Assembly: GCA_000403495.2 (NCBI GenBank)
Contig: KE159810.1
Span: 435,001-499,000, forward strand
Direction: 5' to 3'
DNA length: 64,000 nt
DNA from: Lachnospiraceae bacterium 10-1
Lineage (GTDB): Bacteria > Bacillota > Clostridia > Lachnospirales > Lachnospiraceae
Part shown: piece after piece, positions 54,274-64,000 of the stretch
How the letters are laid out: every line of letters starts with the position of its first letter
Position numbering within the stretch: position 1 is the stretch's first letter
Notes under the pieces: model-generated
Told to the model about the DNA's origin: nothing
The model's input: only the letters and a program-made list of their open reading frames with translations
Database searches by the model: none
Position numbers and translations under genes: made by a program

Positions 54274-56313
54274 TTAACCGGTCTTTGCATTGACCTGTTC
54301 AATATTATACACCAGATCCATATTATAATTGTCATACATACGCGAGTAATTTGCAATGATACGTTCTGCAATCATGTGCCCGTTTTCCTGATTGCTGTCG
54401 ATCATGATCACTACCTGCTGGGAACTGCTGTAACGGGCAGTGACATCTCCCTTGCGCAGCGAGCCTATAATACAATTTTCCAGAATATTCATTGCCTCGT
54501 TTAAGTCACTGATATCCATAGTTCCATGAATATTTTCTGTCAGGGAGAACAAAATGATCTGGGCATCTTTTTTGTTCCGGCTTATGCTGCGTGCAACCAG
54601 CCGGTAAATTTTTTCAAAATCCCCATACTCTACGGAATATGCCCCCATAGGAGGCGTCTCTTCCGTAAGCCGGTTCTTCAGTTCTGCAATATCAATCTGG
54701 AATCCCTTGTCCTGACTTTCCGTATACTCATCTGTATCACGCGTCAGAATCTGATAGGAATTCTTTCCATTTCTTTTAACATAGTAAAGCGCCTTGTCAC
54801 ACTTTTGCAAAAGATCCCTGCATCTCTCTAACGGATTCCTGGTATATGTAATTCCTATGGAAAGAGAAAGTTTATGGCTGATATCAATATCCCTTACTGC
54901 CTCTTTAAAGGTTTTAATCAGTCCTTCCGCCATTTCCTCCATCCATTCTTCTGAAGAATCTCCCGGATAAAAAATTGCAAACTCATCGCCGCTGATGCGG
55001 CATAAATAGGCGTCAGGAATTGTATGTTCCCGAATCACATCTGCCAGGCGCTTTATAATCCGGTCTCCTGCAATATGTCCATAATTTGTATTTACATATA
55101 AGAAGTTATCCACATCCATTAAAAGCATGGTTCCGTCGTGCAGCGGATCATTCAGATAGGTATTTACACTGATCTCAAAAGCTTTTCGAATGGGGAATCC
55201 TGTAAGTGTATCTGTGTCGTCAGCCCTTTGTGCACCTGCTTCCGTCTTTTTACATACTTCCATAATAAAAGCATCTGCTTCTTCCTCTGACGCGGTATTT
55301 TCAAACTCAAACTGAGGTGTATCCGAAAACAAAAAGCCTTCTTCTATGATGGAAAGCATCACATCTGTAAGATAAGGATCAAACTGCTTTCCCCTGCCCT
55401 TTTTCAGTTCATTAACCGCATATTCCTCTCCCCTGCCCTTTTCATAAATCCGATTAGAAGTGATGGCGTCATATGCATCTGCAATCCCAATGATTCTTGC
55501 CACATAAGGAATGTCATCTCCTGCAAGTCCATAAGGATAACCTTTTCCGTCATAGCGTTCATGATGGTATTGTGCTCCGTCGCACACCCCCGGCACCATT
55601 GTAATGGGACGCAGAATATTAGCCCCCATAATGGTATGATTCCGTATCAAACTATATTCTTCATCTGTCAGCTTAACCGGCTTGTTTAGAATTGTGTCCG
55701 GAATACCTATCTTTCCTATGTCATGCAAGAGTGCTGTATAATAAATATTCAGACAGTCCTGTTTGGACCAGTTTAATTTTTTCGCAATAGCAAGACAATA
55801 TTGTGCGACTCTGACCGAATGACCTTTTGTATATCGGTCTTTTGCATCGACTGCGTACGTAATTGTGGTAATTGCCTGAATGAACGTCTTTTCAATTTCG
55901 TCGGTCTTCTCTTCCACCAGTTTTTCCAAGTGCTTTCGCAGATCATCCAGCTCCAGAATACGTGCAATACGGCTCTGAATAACCAGCGGTTCAAAGGGTT
56001 TGGTAATGTAATCCATTGCCCCCATTTCAAGCCCCATGACTTCGCTTTCCTGTTTCGTATCAGCCGTAAGAAAAATAACCGGTATTTTACACAGCTCAGT
56101 GCTGTCCTTCATGCGCCGGAACACTGTATATCCATCCATCTGCGGCATATTAATATCCAGAAGAACTAAATCTGGGCAGTCATTATGCATCTGTTCTAAC
56201 GCATCTCTCCCTGATTGGAAAAGAGAAATTCTGTAAGCACCAATCAAAGCCCCTTCCGCAAATTTCAAAATAGTTCTGGAATCATCAATAATATAAAGAT
56301 GCTTTTTCCCCAT
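54274..56313 (-). CDS. Response regulator with HD-GYP and GGDEF domains
   Basis: The 679-residue protein has an N-terminal receiver domain (phospho-acceptor D53 in LLDINMPQMDG), a coiled linker, an HD-GYP phosphodiesterase domain (LLHDIGKIGIP with H197-D198, and HHERYDGKGYP at about 250-260) and a C-terminal GGDEF domain in the form SGDEF (residues 441-445). It could make or break cyclic di-GMP. The first G of GGDEF is S, which is tolerated in some active enzymes. Start ATG 56313 has GGAGG 4 bases upstream. The cognate kinase is not in the window. Confidence 0.92.
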   Translation of the reverse strand: MGKKHLYIIDDSRTILKFAEGALIGAYRISLFQSGRDALEQMHNDCPDLVLLDINMPQMDGYTVFRRMKDSTELCKIPVIFLTADTKQESEVMGLEMGAMDYITKPFEPLVIQSRIARILELDDLRKHLEKLVEEKTDEIEKTFIQAITTITYAVDAKDRYTKGHSVRVAQYCLAIAKKLNWSKQDCLNIYYTALLHDIGKIGIPDTILNKPVKLTDEEYSLIRNHTIMGANILRPITMVPGVCDGAQYHHERYDGKGYPYGLAGDDIPYVARIIGIADAYDAITSNRIYEKGRGEEYAVNELKKGRGKQFDPYLTDVMLSIIEEGFLFSDTPQFEFENTASEEEADAFIMEVCKKTEAGAQRADDTDTLTGFPIRKAFEISVNTYLNDPLHDGTMLLMDVDNFLYVNTNYGHIAGDRIIKRLADVIREHTIPDAYLCRISGDEFAIFYPGDSSEEWMEEMAEGLIKTFKEAVRDIDISHKLSLSIGITYTRNPLERCRDLLQKCDKALYYVKRNGKNSYQILTRDTDEYTESQDKGFQIDIAELKNRLTEETPPMGAYSVEYGDFEKIYRLVARSISRNKKDAQIILFSLTENIHGTMDISDLNEAMNILENCIIGSLRKGDVTARYSSSQQVVIMIDSNQENGHMIAERIIANYSRMYDNYNMDLVYNIEQVNAKTG

Positions 56314-56357
56314 AAGCCCTCCAATCTGTCCCCACAAAAGGCACTATTTATCTCTAT

Positions 56358-57746
56358 TTAATTTTCGTTACCAGGAAACTTGGGAATTCCTGCAAGCCCT
56401 TTCGCCAATTCCTCATCTGTAGGGACATAATCAGACATTTCTCCGTTATTGTACCTTTCATAAGCCACCATATCAAAGTAACCAGTACCGGTAAGGCCAA
56501 ATAAAATTGTCTTTTCTTCTCCTGTCTCTTTGCATTTCAAAGCCTCATCAATGGCTGCTTTGATTGCATGTGAGCTTTCCGGCGCAGGCAATATACCTTC
56601 CACCCGGGCAAACTCTTCCGCTGCTTTAAATACAGAAGTCTGTTCTACGCTGACTGCTTTCATATATCCATCATGATATAACTGGGAAAGTACGGAGCTC
56701 ATACCATGATAACGAAGCCCTCCCGCATGATTTGCTGCCGGAATAAATCCACTGCCCAGAGTATACATTTTTGCAAGTGGACATACCTTACCGGTATCGC
56801 AGAAATCATATACATATTTTCCTCTGGTAAGACTGGGACATGATGCCGGTTCCACTGCAATGAACTGATAGTCAGCCTCTCCTCTTAATTTTTCTCCCAT
56901 AAAGGGTGAAATCAAACCGCCTAAATTAGAACCGCCGCCGGCACAGCCAATGATCACATCCGGCTTAATCCCATATTTATCCATAGCGGCCTTGGCCTCT
57001 AACCCGATCACTGACTGATGGAGCAATACCTGCGTCAGCACGGAGCCAAGAACATAACGGTAGCCTTCCTGGGCGGCAGCAGCCTCCACAGCTTCAGATA
57101 TGGCACATCCTAAGCTGCCGGTAGTGCCGGGAAATTCCTCTAATATTTTACGTCCGATATTTGTAGTCTCGGACGGAGAAGGCGTCACCCTGGCTCCATA
57201 AGTTCTCATAACTTCTCTTCTGAAAGGCTTTTGCTCATACGAACACTTCACCATATATACCTGACAGTCAAGCTCTAAATAAGCACATGCCATAGAAAGC
57301 GCTGTTCCCCACTGTCCTGCTCCGGTTTCCGTAGTAACACCCTTAAGTCCCTGCTTTTTCGCATAATAGGCCTGTGCAATTGCAGAATTCAGCTTATGGC
57401 TTCCGCTGGTATTGTTCCCCTCAAATTTATAATAAATTTTTGCAGGAGTCTTAAGCTTTTCTTCCAGACAATATGCCCGTACTAAAGGTGACGGACGGTA
57501 CATTTTATAAAATTTTCGGATTTCTTCCGGTATTTCAATATAAGGCGTCTTGTCATCCAGCTCTTGTTTACATAACTCATCACAAAAGACGCCCCGCATT
57601 TCCTCAAAAGTTAAAGGCTGCAAAGTAGCAGGATTTAAAAGCGGGGCCGGTTTATTTTTCATGTCAGCACGTACATTGTACCAACTGACTGGCATCTCAT
57701 TTTCTTCCAGATAAATTTTGTAAGGAATTTTCTTTTCTTCGCTCAT
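56358..57746 (-). CDS. trpB: Tryptophan synthase beta-like protein (TrpB2 type)
   Basis: The 462-residue PLP enzyme belongs to the long TrpB2 subfamily (COG1350), with an extended N-terminus (MSEEKKIPYKIYLEENEMPVSWY), the PLP lysine in GNNTSGSHKLNSAIAQ, TTETGAGQWGTALSMA, and GCAGGGSNLGGL binding the phosphate. It makes tryptophan from serine and indole. No trpA or other trp gene is nearby, which is usual for TrpB2. ATG 57746 is preceded by GGAGGAG. Confidence 0.92.
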   Translation of the reverse strand: MSEEKKIPYKIYLEENEMPVSWYNVRADMKNKPAPLLNPATLQPLTFEEMRGVFCDELCKQELDDKTPYIEIPEEIRKFYKMYRPSPLVRAYCLEEKLKTPAKIYYKFEGNNTSGSHKLNSAIAQAYYAKKQGLKGVTTETGAGQWGTALSMACAYLELDCQVYMVKCSYEQKPFRREVMRTYGARVTPSPSETTNIGRKILEEFPGTTGSLGCAISEAVEAAAAQEGYRYVLGSVLTQVLLHQSVIGLEAKAAMDKYGIKPDVIIGCAGGGSNLGGLISPFMGEKLRGEADYQFIAVEPASCPSLTRGKYVYDFCDTGKVCPLAKMYTLGSGFIPAANHAGGLRYHGMSSVLSQLYHDGYMKAVSVEQTSVFKAAEEFARVEGILPAPESSHAIKAAIDEALKCKETGEEKTILFGLTGTGYFDMVAYERYNNGEMSDYVPTDEELAKGLAGIPKFPGNEN

Positions 57747-57909
57747 TATCGCTCCTCCGTTTATATACTTCCAATATACTCATTCATTATTTTATCACAA
57801 ATTTTACCAAACGCATAGTCTGTCATAAATATATTTAAAAGAATCAATCTTGTCAGCCGACTTGATTTGATTTATACTTTAAGTCAAAATAGCAGGGAAA
57901 GGTGCTCTT

Positions 57910-58560
57910 ATGGATAAAAAATCATCAATTATGTCAAATAAATACTCCTTTTTTACTAATGAATATCTGTTAACGGAAGAAATTTGTGCGGAGGCAGAAA
58001 TCTCAAGAATTGATGTGGGGCTGGTGATTGCATGGCTTTTGCTTACCTTCATGTTTTTTATGATGATGCCCTCCATCCCTTCTATGATCTATGATTATTT
58101 TTCCTCTCCTTCCCCTGGCACGATCCTTTCCCTTTCCGGCGGTGTTGGAATCACGATTCTTCCATCCTTTGTTATCATTCTGTTAATCGCAAAGACCTTT
58201 CCCCGGAAAGCAGGGGCAAAGCGCTTTCAGGAACAGCTCCAGCTTGTACCAGGCGAAAAACGAAATCTGTCCTTTTATGATGCCTATGTGGAAATCACTG
58301 GAAAGTTCAAGAAAAAGCTCCCTTACACAGAGTTAAAACGTATGGGAGAAACCAGAAATTTATATATATTATATTTTACAGAAAAAAGAATCTTATTAAT
58401 ACCAAAAGCCGGTTTTCATAAAGGGACATTGACAGAACTGAAATCCTTCATCAGAAAACGCAGGACCATCAGGTCAAAGCTCTATGGCTTTATCCGCTGG
58501 CTTCCTGCCCTTTGTTTTTTACTTCTTTGCTGTTATGCAATATGGGAACAATATGCATGA
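57910..58560 (+). CDS. YcxB-like membrane protein
   Basis: The 216-residue protein has an N-terminal cytoplasmic part, two helices (about 38-60 and 78-98), a beta-rich domain with KKLPYTELKRMGETRNLYILYFTEKRILLIPKAGF (a YcxB-like pattern), and a final helix (PALCFLLLCCYAIWEQYA). Function unknown. It is divergent from trpB and ends 95 bp before ptb. Confidence 0.65.
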   Translation: MDKKSSIMSNKYSFFTNEYLLTEEICAEAEISRIDVGLVIAWLLLTFMFFMMMPSIPSMIYDYFSSPSPGTILSLSGGVGITILPSFVIILLIAKTFPRKAGAKRFQEQLQLVPGEKRNLSFYDAYVEITGKFKKKLPYTELKRMGETRNLYILYFTEKRILLIPKAGFHKGTLTELKSFIRKRRTIRSKLYGFIRWLPALCFLLLCCYAIWEQYA

Positions 58561-58578
58561 AATCCCTCTCTCCAATTA

Positions 58579-58607
58579 TTGATTTTTCTGCCGAACAGTG
58601 TTACTAT
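58579..58607 (+). promoter_or_regulatory. Promoter of ptb-buk
   Basis: -35 TTGATT (58579-58584), 17-bp spacer, -10 TACTAT (58602-58607), about 48 bp upstream of ptb with a GAGGTGG ribosome site. Confidence 0.6.
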
Positions 58608-58654
58608 TTTAACGAAGTAGTTTTTAATTTATAACAATATCGAGGTGGAGACAA

Positions 58655-59575
58655 ATGAGTAAAACATTCGCAGATTTAATTGCCAAAGTTAATGAATGCG
58701 GCACCAAAAAGGTAGCGGTAGCCGTAGCACAGGATTCTGCCGTATTAGAAGCAGTATCCGCTGCAAAAGAAAGAAAGATTGCTGATGCAATCTTAGTAGG
58801 CGACGAAAAGAAAATCAGGGAAATTGCTTCTTCCATGAACATTGATTTAAGCGGCTTTGAAATTATTAACGTAGAAGACACCACACAGGCTGCTCTTACT
58901 GCCGTAAAACTTGTTCATGACGGAAAAGCTGATATGTACATGAAAGGTCTAATCGACACCAAGGGCTTTTTAAAAAGCGTTCTGGATAAAGAAGCAGGCC
59001 TTCGGACCGGCAAGCCTTTATCCCACGTCTGCGTATTTGAGATCGAAGGAATTGATCATCTTCTTTTCCTTACCGACGTAGCATTTATTCCTTATCCTAC
59101 TCTGGAAGATAAAGTAAATATTATTCATAATACTCTGGAAATTACCGAAGCATGCGGCATTACAAATCCCAAAGTAGCACCTCTTGCAGCAGTTGAGGTA
59201 ATCAATCCTAAAATGCCTGCTACCGTTGAAGCAGGAGAACTTACACAGATGAATAAGGATGGAAAAATCACAGGATGTATTGTTGACGGCCCTTTGTCCT
59301 TAGATCTGGCCATTGATCCGGAAGCTGCAAAACATAAAGGCGCTACCGACAGAGCCATTCAGGGTGATGCGGATGTTCTGCTTTTCCCTGATATTCACGC
59401 AGGTAATCTTGTGTACAAGTGCCTGGTACATACCGCAAAAGTCATTAACGGAAATATTCTTACAGGAACCAAGGCTCCCGTAATCTTAACCTCCCGTTCT
59501 GATGATTTTGAAACCAAGGTAAATTCCATTGCTTTAGGTGCTGTTGTTGCCGAAGCTATGGCAAAAAATAATTAA
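58655..59575 (+). CDS. ptb: Phosphate butyryltransferase
   Basis: The 306-residue enzyme converts butyryl-CoA and phosphate to butyryl phosphate, the first step of butyrate formation by the kinase route. It has the phosphotransacetylase/Ptb fold: [55 protein letters not shown], and [21 protein letters not shown] near the C-terminus. The next gene, butyrate kinase, follows after 17 bp with GGAGG, a typical ptb-buk operon. Confidence 0.95.
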   Translation: MSKTFADLIAKVNECGTKKVAVAVAQDSAVLEAVSAAKERKIADAILVGDEKKIREIASSMNIDLSGFEIINVEDTTQAALTAVKLVHDGKADMYMKGLIDTKGFLKSVLDKEAGLRTGKPLSHVCVFEIEGIDHLLFLTDVAFIPYPTLEDKVNIIHNTLEITEACGITNPKVAPLAAVEVINPKMPATVEAGELTQMNKDGKITGCIVDGPLSLDLAIDPEAAKHKGATDRAIQGDADVLLFPDIHAGNLVYKCLVHTAKVINGNILTGTKAPVILTSRSDDFETKVNSIALGAVVAEAMAKNN

Positions 59576-59592
59576 TAATTGGAGGAAAGCAA

Positions 59593-60660
59593 ATGGCTAT
59601 TAAAAGTTTAATCATCAACCCTGGTTCCACTTCCACCAAAATTGGCGTGTTTGAAGATGAAACCCTTTTATTTGAAGAAACCCTTCGCCACTCTACTGAG
59701 GAAATTGCCCAATATGCTTCTATTGTAGATCAGAAGGATTTTCGTAAGCAGATCATTTTAGACCTTTTAAAAAGTAAAGATTTCGACATTAACTCTTTGC
59801 AGGTGGTTGTAGGACGCGGCGGCATGTTAAAACCTATTCCCGGCGGCACCTACGCAGTAAGTGATGATCTTCTTGAAGACTTAAAAGTTGGTAAGCAGGG
59901 ACAGCACGCTTCCAACTTAGGCGGTATTCTGGCAAGAGAAATAGCCGACTCCATTAGTGTTCCTTCCTATATAGTAGATCCGGTTGTTGTTGATGAATTA
60001 ATGCCAATTTCCAGATATTCAGGCGTTCCCGAGCTTCCACGTACCAGTGTGTTCCATGCGCTGAATCAAAAGGCAGTTGCAAAACGCTTTGCGAAAGAGC
60101 AGGGCAGGGCATATAATACCTTAAACCTTGTAGTCGTACACATGGGCGGTGGTGTTTCCGTAGGCGCTCATGAGCAGGGACGTGTAATTGATGTATTTAA
60201 TGCCTTAGACGGCGATGGTGCCTTTTCTCCAGAAAGAGCCGGTGCAGTTCCTTCCGGTGCATTGATCAAAATGTGCTTCTCCGGTGAATATACAGAAAAA
60301 GAAGTCTACAAAAAAATTGTGGGTAATGGCGGTTTCAATGCCTACGTCGGCACAAACGATATGCGTGATGTAGAAAAAATGGTAAATGAAGGCGACAAGA
60401 ACGCAGAAGAAGTGCGTGAAGCATTTATCATGCAGGTTGCTAAAAATATTGGTTCCATGTCATGTGTTTTAAAAGGAAAAGTGGATCAGATCATTATTAC
60501 CGGCGGCATCGCTTATGATAAAGTTGTTGTAAGCGGCTTAAAAGACAGAGTTGGATTTATTGCCCCCATTACTGTTTATCCCGGAGAAGACGAACTGCTT
60601 GCATTAGCACAGGGTGCACTTCGTGTTATGAATGGTGAAGAAGAGGCAATGACTTATTAA
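59593..60660 (+). CDS. buk: Butyrate kinase
   Basis: The 355-residue ASKHA-type kinase makes butyrate and ATP from butyryl phosphate. Motifs: [18 protein letters not shown] at the N-terminus, [28 protein letters not shown], and [11 protein letters not shown]. The spacing fits a transcript with ptb. It gives energy from butyrate fermentation and supports assignment to a butyrate-producing Clostridium. Confidence 0.95.
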   Translation: MAIKSLIINPGSTSTKIGVFEDETLLFEETLRHSTEEIAQYASIVDQKDFRKQIILDLLKSKDFDINSLQVVVGRGGMLKPIPGGTYAVSDDLLEDLKVGKQGQHASNLGGILAREIADSISVPSYIVDPVVVDELMPISRYSGVPELPRTSVFHALNQKAVAKRFAKEQGRAYNTLNLVVVHMGGGVSVGAHEQGRVIDVFNALDGDGAFSPERAGAVPSGALIKMCFSGEYTEKEVYKKIVGNGGFNAYVGTNDMRDVEKMVNEGDKNAEEVREAFIMQVAKNIGSMSCVLKGKVDQIIITGGIAYDKVVVSGLKDRVGFIAPITVYPGEDELLALAQGALRVMNGEEEAMTY

Positions 60661-60712
60661 TATCAATCGTTATTTAATTATGCTAATATCTTTTATTTGA
60701 ATCCCATTTTTT

Positions 60713-60743
60713 AACCCCTGCGGCATATATGGCTGCAGGGGTT
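60713..60743 (+). terminator. Hairpin after buk
   Basis: Stem AACCCCTGC/GCAGGGGTT (60713-60721 and 60735-60743) with a 13-base loop lies about 50 bp after the buk stop. The following sequence is CCTCAA, so the U-tract is poor. Confidence 0.55.
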
Positions 60744-60782
60744 CCTCAATATCCCAAATTCAAATATTAAATTATAATTTAA

Positions 60783-61238
60783 TTATATTACATCTTCATT
60801 ACTTCCATCAGGCTGTTTGTTCTTTTCTGCCAGCTTTTCCTTTTGCTTTTCTCCGGATACTCTTAAATACCTTCTGACCACACATAGAAGTGCTACACTT
60901 ATGACTGACACAAAATCCTGATATGGCGTGGTATCTCCCACGATCATATGACGGGCAACCAGAAAGATCAGTACCTCAATTACATTTTCAGAGCTGGGCC
61001 TGCATAGCATTCCCAAAAACTCAATTCCTATGACAAGCATAAAAATCTGCTCCAGGTACCGTTTAAATTCAGAGGTATCCGTTAATAGTCTTTGAAAAAC
61101 GGAAACATCCCTGACTATACTTGCTATGGAAAGAAGAATTGCCACCAGTACCAGCACTGCCGCCACCAAATCCAGCAATACGCAGATCTTCTGTATAATT
61201 CTTCTCATTTTTTCAAGCTGCTTCATGGAATCACGCAT
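60783..61238 (-). CDS. PsiE-like small membrane protein
   Basis: The 151-residue protein has about four hydrophobic helices (21-44, 64-80, 85-98, 105-122) and a lysine-rich hydrophilic tail. The segment EVLIFLVARHMIVGDTTPYQDFVSVISVALLCVVRRYL recalls PsiE-family phosphate-starvation membrane proteins; the match is only tentative. It is next to the Trk potassium genes, but no link is visible. Confidence 0.55.
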   Translation of the reverse strand: MRDSMKQLEKMRRIIQKICVLLDLVAAVLVLVAILLSIASIVRDVSVFQRLLTDTSEFKRYLEQIFMLVIGIEFLGMLCRPSSENVIEVLIFLVARHMIVGDTTPYQDFVSVISVALLCVVRRYLRVSGEKQKEKLAEKNKQPDGSNEDVI

Positions 61239-61346
61239 ATGAAATAACCACGCTTTCTTCTAACTATTTTTCTTTGTGACTCCTTTATTGTATCTGGTAA
61301 TTCTCATAAAGTAAAGATATTTTATGCTGTCTGCCTCATCTGACTA

Positions 61347-62786
61347 TTACCTGTCATGAGCTGATCTTGCAAACAAAAGAAGCATTGGGAATATTTCCAG
61401 CCTTCCTGTCAGCATCGCCGCCGACAATACCACCTGCGCCCAGTCAGAATAGACGCTGAAATTCGCCATTGGCCCAACCCCTGCAAGTCCCGGACCAATA
61501 TTGTTAAAGCAGGATATAACCGCTGTAAAATTAGTGGTAAAATCCAGTCCGTCAAGAGAAATAACCAGTGTAAACAAACAGAGAAGTATCATATAAGCCG
61601 CCACATAAATTCTGGTAGAATCCAGTGTCTTTTTGTCTACCACCGCATCATTTAAGCGTACCGTAATAATCTCTTTGGGATTAATAATCTGCCTGATCTC
61701 TGCCACAAAAGATTTTGCCAAAATAATCACCCTGGAGATTTTCATTCCTCCTCCGGTAGATCCTGCACAAGCACCAATGATCATCAAAAGTACTAATATA
61801 TGTTTTGAAAACTCCGGCCACAATTCAAAGTCAACGGTTGCAAACCCTGTAGTTGTAATGATACTTGCCACCTGGAAAAAGGACTGCCGAAGTGCATGTC
61901 CAAATCCCCCTGCCATTTTTGCAATATTAAACATAATTGCCAGTGTTGAAAGAAAGACAATTGATAAATAAACCTTTACTTCTTCCATACAAAAGGCTTC
62001 CTTAAACTTACGCAGCATGATCAAATGATATACGCTGAAATTAATACCAAAAAGAAGCATAAAAATTCCCAGTACAACTTCAATTGCGAGGCTGCCATAA
62101 CCGGCCACTCCTGCACTGGAAACAGCAAATCCTCCTGTACCTGCAGTTCCAAATGCCAGGCAAAAGCTGTCAAATAGCGGCATTCCAAAACACACCAAAA
62201 GAAAAATCAAAAGCAGTGTCATTGTCGTATAAATTCCGTATAAAATCATGGATGTAGTGCGCATTCTCGGCACCAGTTTTCCTGCTGTAGGCCCTGGCAC
62301 CTCTGCCCGTACCAAATGCATGGAATTATCATTTTCCATGGGCATGACCATAAGCACAAACACTAAAACACCCATGCCGCCGATCCAGTGAGTAAAGCTC
62401 CTCCAAAACAAAACACCATGTCCCAGTTCCTCTGGTTTCACCAAAATGGAAGCTCCGGTAGTGGTAAACCCTGAAACAATCTCAAATAAGGCATTCCAAT
62501 AAGTAGGAAAGCCGCCATTTATATAAAGAGGCATTGCGCCAATCAGCGAAATTATGATCCATGCAGCTGCCACAATAAAATACCCATCCCGGCTACTCAT
62601 TCTCCCCTGCTTCTGCTTTACCTTCATAAGCGCAAAGCCTATGATTCCTGCCGGAATCATAGTATATAAAAAGCCTCTTGTATCTCCGTCACCATAAATC
62701 AGCGACACCAAAAGAGGCAATATCATAAGCATTACCTCAATTAAGATAATTTTTCCTATGAAGTTAATAATTATCCTTTTATTCAT
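61347..62786 (-). CDS. trkH: Trk-type potassium uptake protein TrkH
   Basis: The 479-residue membrane protein has about ten helices and four TrkH selectivity-filter-like P-loops: FTTTGASIL, GTAGTGGFAVS, ITTTGFATVDF and FNNIGPGL. It is the channel subunit of the potassium uptake system and is controlled by the TrkA protein encoded just upstream. Starts 19 bp after trkA. Confidence 0.93.
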   Translation of the reverse strand: MNKRIIINFIGKIILIEVMLMILPLLVSLIYGDGDTRGFLYTMIPAGIIGFALMKVKQKQGRMSSRDGYFIVAAAWIIISLIGAMPLYINGGFPTYWNALFEIVSGFTTTGASILVKPEELGHGVLFWRSFTHWIGGMGVLVFVLMVMPMENDNSMHLVRAEVPGPTAGKLVPRMRTTSMILYGIYTTMTLLLIFLLVCFGMPLFDSFCLAFGTAGTGGFAVSSAGVAGYGSLAIEVVLGIFMLLFGINFSVYHLIMLRKFKEAFCMEEVKVYLSIVFLSTLAIMFNIAKMAGGFGHALRQSFFQVASIITTTGFATVDFELWPEFSKHILVLLMIIGACAGSTGGGMKISRVIILAKSFVAEIRQIINPKEIITVRLNDAVVDKKTLDSTRIYVAAYMILLCLFTLVISLDGLDFTTNFTAVISCFNNIGPGLAGVGPMANFSVYSDWAQVVLSAAMLTGRLEIFPMLLLFARSAHDR

Positions 62787-62804
62787 TACAGTTACGCCTT
62801 TCTG

Positions 62805-64000
62805 CTACTTTGCAAAAATGTCTTCCAGACGCGCAATTTGTCTTTTAATGGTTGCCACTAATGCCGTATCTCCTGCAAGAAGTACATCATCACCTCGGGG
62901 AATAATGGTTTTGCCTTCCCTGATAATACATCCAAGCAGCGTGTTTCTCCGCATATTTAAATTCTTAAGGGGGATATTTAAATTTTTGGCATTTTCATCA
63001 ATTTTAAATTCTATAAATTCAATTTTTCCATCCATCAACCGATACAAGGATTCCACCGCATCATTATCCTCTGCATTTAGCAGCGAACGACTGTATCCTA
63101 AAATTCTGTCTGCTGCAACATCCTCTCTGGAAATGGTACAAATCCGGCTTCCTTCCGGCAATACCTTCAATCTGGACTTTGCATTGATACGTGATACCAC
63201 CTTATTGATTCCCTGCGACTCCGCATACATAGCCGCTACCAGATTGTATTCATCATTATCCGTCATGGCGATAAATGCATCCGTATTAGAAATATCCGCA
63301 TTGGACATGGAATCAAAATAAGCAAGGGTATCGTCACACATGACAGCCGCTTTAGGTACTAAGGCAGAAAGATTTTCTGCCATTTCTTTGTTCTTTTCTA
63401 CGATAGTAACCTTCGCCCCCTGCCGCAAAAGAACCTCCGAAAGATAATGGGAAATACGACTTCCTCCTGCAATCATAACAGACTGTAATGGTTTTATGGG
63501 AAGTTTCAATTGTTTAAATGATTTTCGGAATTCTTCCGCTGCTCCTGTCAGATATAGAATATCTCCCACCTGAAGTATTGTATCTCCTTTTGGAACAAAT
63601 GCCTCTCCTTTTCTTACAATTGCACAGATCAGCAGATTAATTCCCATATTCTTATTGATCTCAATGAGGGATTTTCCGGCAAGGGGAGAATTCTCTCCCA
63701 CTGACATTTCCACCAATTCGGCTCTTCCGCCTGCAAATACCTCAACCCGGGTTGCCAAAGGAAACCGAAGAAGTCTGTATATTTCCATAGCAGTTGCAAG
63801 CTCAGGATTAATAATCATGGAAAGACCAAGCTTGTTCCTGTAAAAACGGTTCTGTGTTGCATAATCCACATCCCTGATACGGGCTATTGTATGCTTGGCC
63901 CCCAGCATGTGTGCTGTAAAACAGCTTAAAATGTTCAATTCATCTGAATTTGTCACTGCAATAAAAATATCCGCCTCACTGGCATTTAAATTTTTAAGAA
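62805..64000 (-). CDS. trkA: Trk potassium transport regulator TrkA (5' end outside the window)
   Basis: The visible part has about 398 codons. The frame is open to the window edge (LKNLNASEADIFIAVTNSDELN precedes the first internal start), so the gene is truncated on its N-terminal side by the window. It contains the second half of one RCK-N NAD-binding domain, a TrkA-C domain (FAGGRAELVEMSVGENSPLAGKSLIEI), a second RCK-N (SVMIAGGSRISHYLSEVLLRQGAKVTIVE) and a second TrkA-C (KLKNLNMRRNTLLGCIIREG). Two RCK-N/C pairs match TrkA. It gates TrkH by NAD(H) or ATP binding. Confidence 0.9.
   Translation of the reverse strand, partial: LKNLNASEADIFIAVTNSDELNILSCFTAHMLGAKHTIARIRDVDYATQNRFYRNKLGLSMIINPELATAMEIYRLLRFPLATRVEVFAGGRAELVEMSVGENSPLAGKSLIEINKNMGINLLICAIVRKGEAFVPKGDTILQVGDILYLTGAAEEFRKSFKQLKLPIKPLQSVMIAGGSRISHYLSEVLLRQGAKVTIVEKNKEMAENLSALVPKAAVMCDDTLAYFDSMSNADISNTDAFIAMTDNDEYNLVAAMYAESQGINKVVSRINAKSRLKVLPEGSRICTISREDVAADRILGYSRSLLNAEDNDAVESLYRLMDGKIEFIEFKIDENAKNLNIPLKNLNMRRNTLLGCIIREGKTIIPRGDDVLLAGDTALVATIKRQIARLEDIFAK

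Noticed and set aside
56358-57746. A tryptophan operon
   Set aside because: Only a TrpB2-type gene is present; neighbours are a c-di-GMP protein and a divergent membrane protein gene.

Overview
The window looks like a chromosomal segment from an anaerobic, low-GC Firmicute, most likely a gut Lachnospiraceae-type Clostridium. The signs are a ptb-buk butyrate kinase pair, YcxB-like and DUF-type proteins usual in that family, an FMN riboswitch upstream of a RibU transporter, RF2 with a programmed frameshift, and AT-rich sequence with strong AGGAGG ribosome binding sites. The genus is not resolved. Most genes lie on the minus strand.

Layout. 1-720: 5' end of an rRNA operon (16S, minus strand) preceded by two tRNA-Ser genes and a near-consensus promoter. 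735-7452: housekeeping genes: a small alarmone synthetase, ispD, and a t6A/ribosome-modification operon (tsaE, tsaB, rimI, tsaD) with rnz and small uncharacterised genes. 7568-11149: a MacB-type ABC exporter operon behind a promoter buried in a palindromic operator. 11468-16808: a vWA lipoprotein, an ABC-2 exporter operon and riboswitch-controlled ribU. 17259-20112: a heptad-repeat protein and tex. 20232-22346: an intact IS1634-like element flanked by a 67-bp duplication. 22393-24216: three small plus-strand genes. 24239-24843: a decayed toxin gene with an apparent type III toxin-antitoxin layout.

24895-48658: one very long minus-strand glycan operon of 25 genes. It holds nucleotide-sugar enzymes (Gfo/Idh, two DegT aminotransferases, WbpD-like acetyltransferase, formyltransferase, LpxD-like acyltransferase plus MaoC hydratase, SIS isomerase, NTP-transferase/kinase fusion, IspD-like cytidylyltransferase, aldo/keto reductase, HAD protein), glycosyltransferases (GT2, CgeB-like, two GT9-like), a pyruvyltransferase-like protein, a deacetylase-like protein and three radical SAM proteins. 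It has no flippase, polymerase or membrane priming transferase. Seven of its proteins carry the same roughly 100-residue Rossmann-like module, in different positions. The operon starts with a serine-recombinase homologue that has lost its catalytic serine and arginines; an intact paralogue lies just upstream. I consider this island the most likely place for undescribed biology.

48888-64000: the intact serine recombinase, a coiled-coil protein, prfB, secA, a REC/HD-GYP/GGDEF protein, an orphan long-type trpB, ptb-buk, and the Trk potassium system (trkA runs off the window end).
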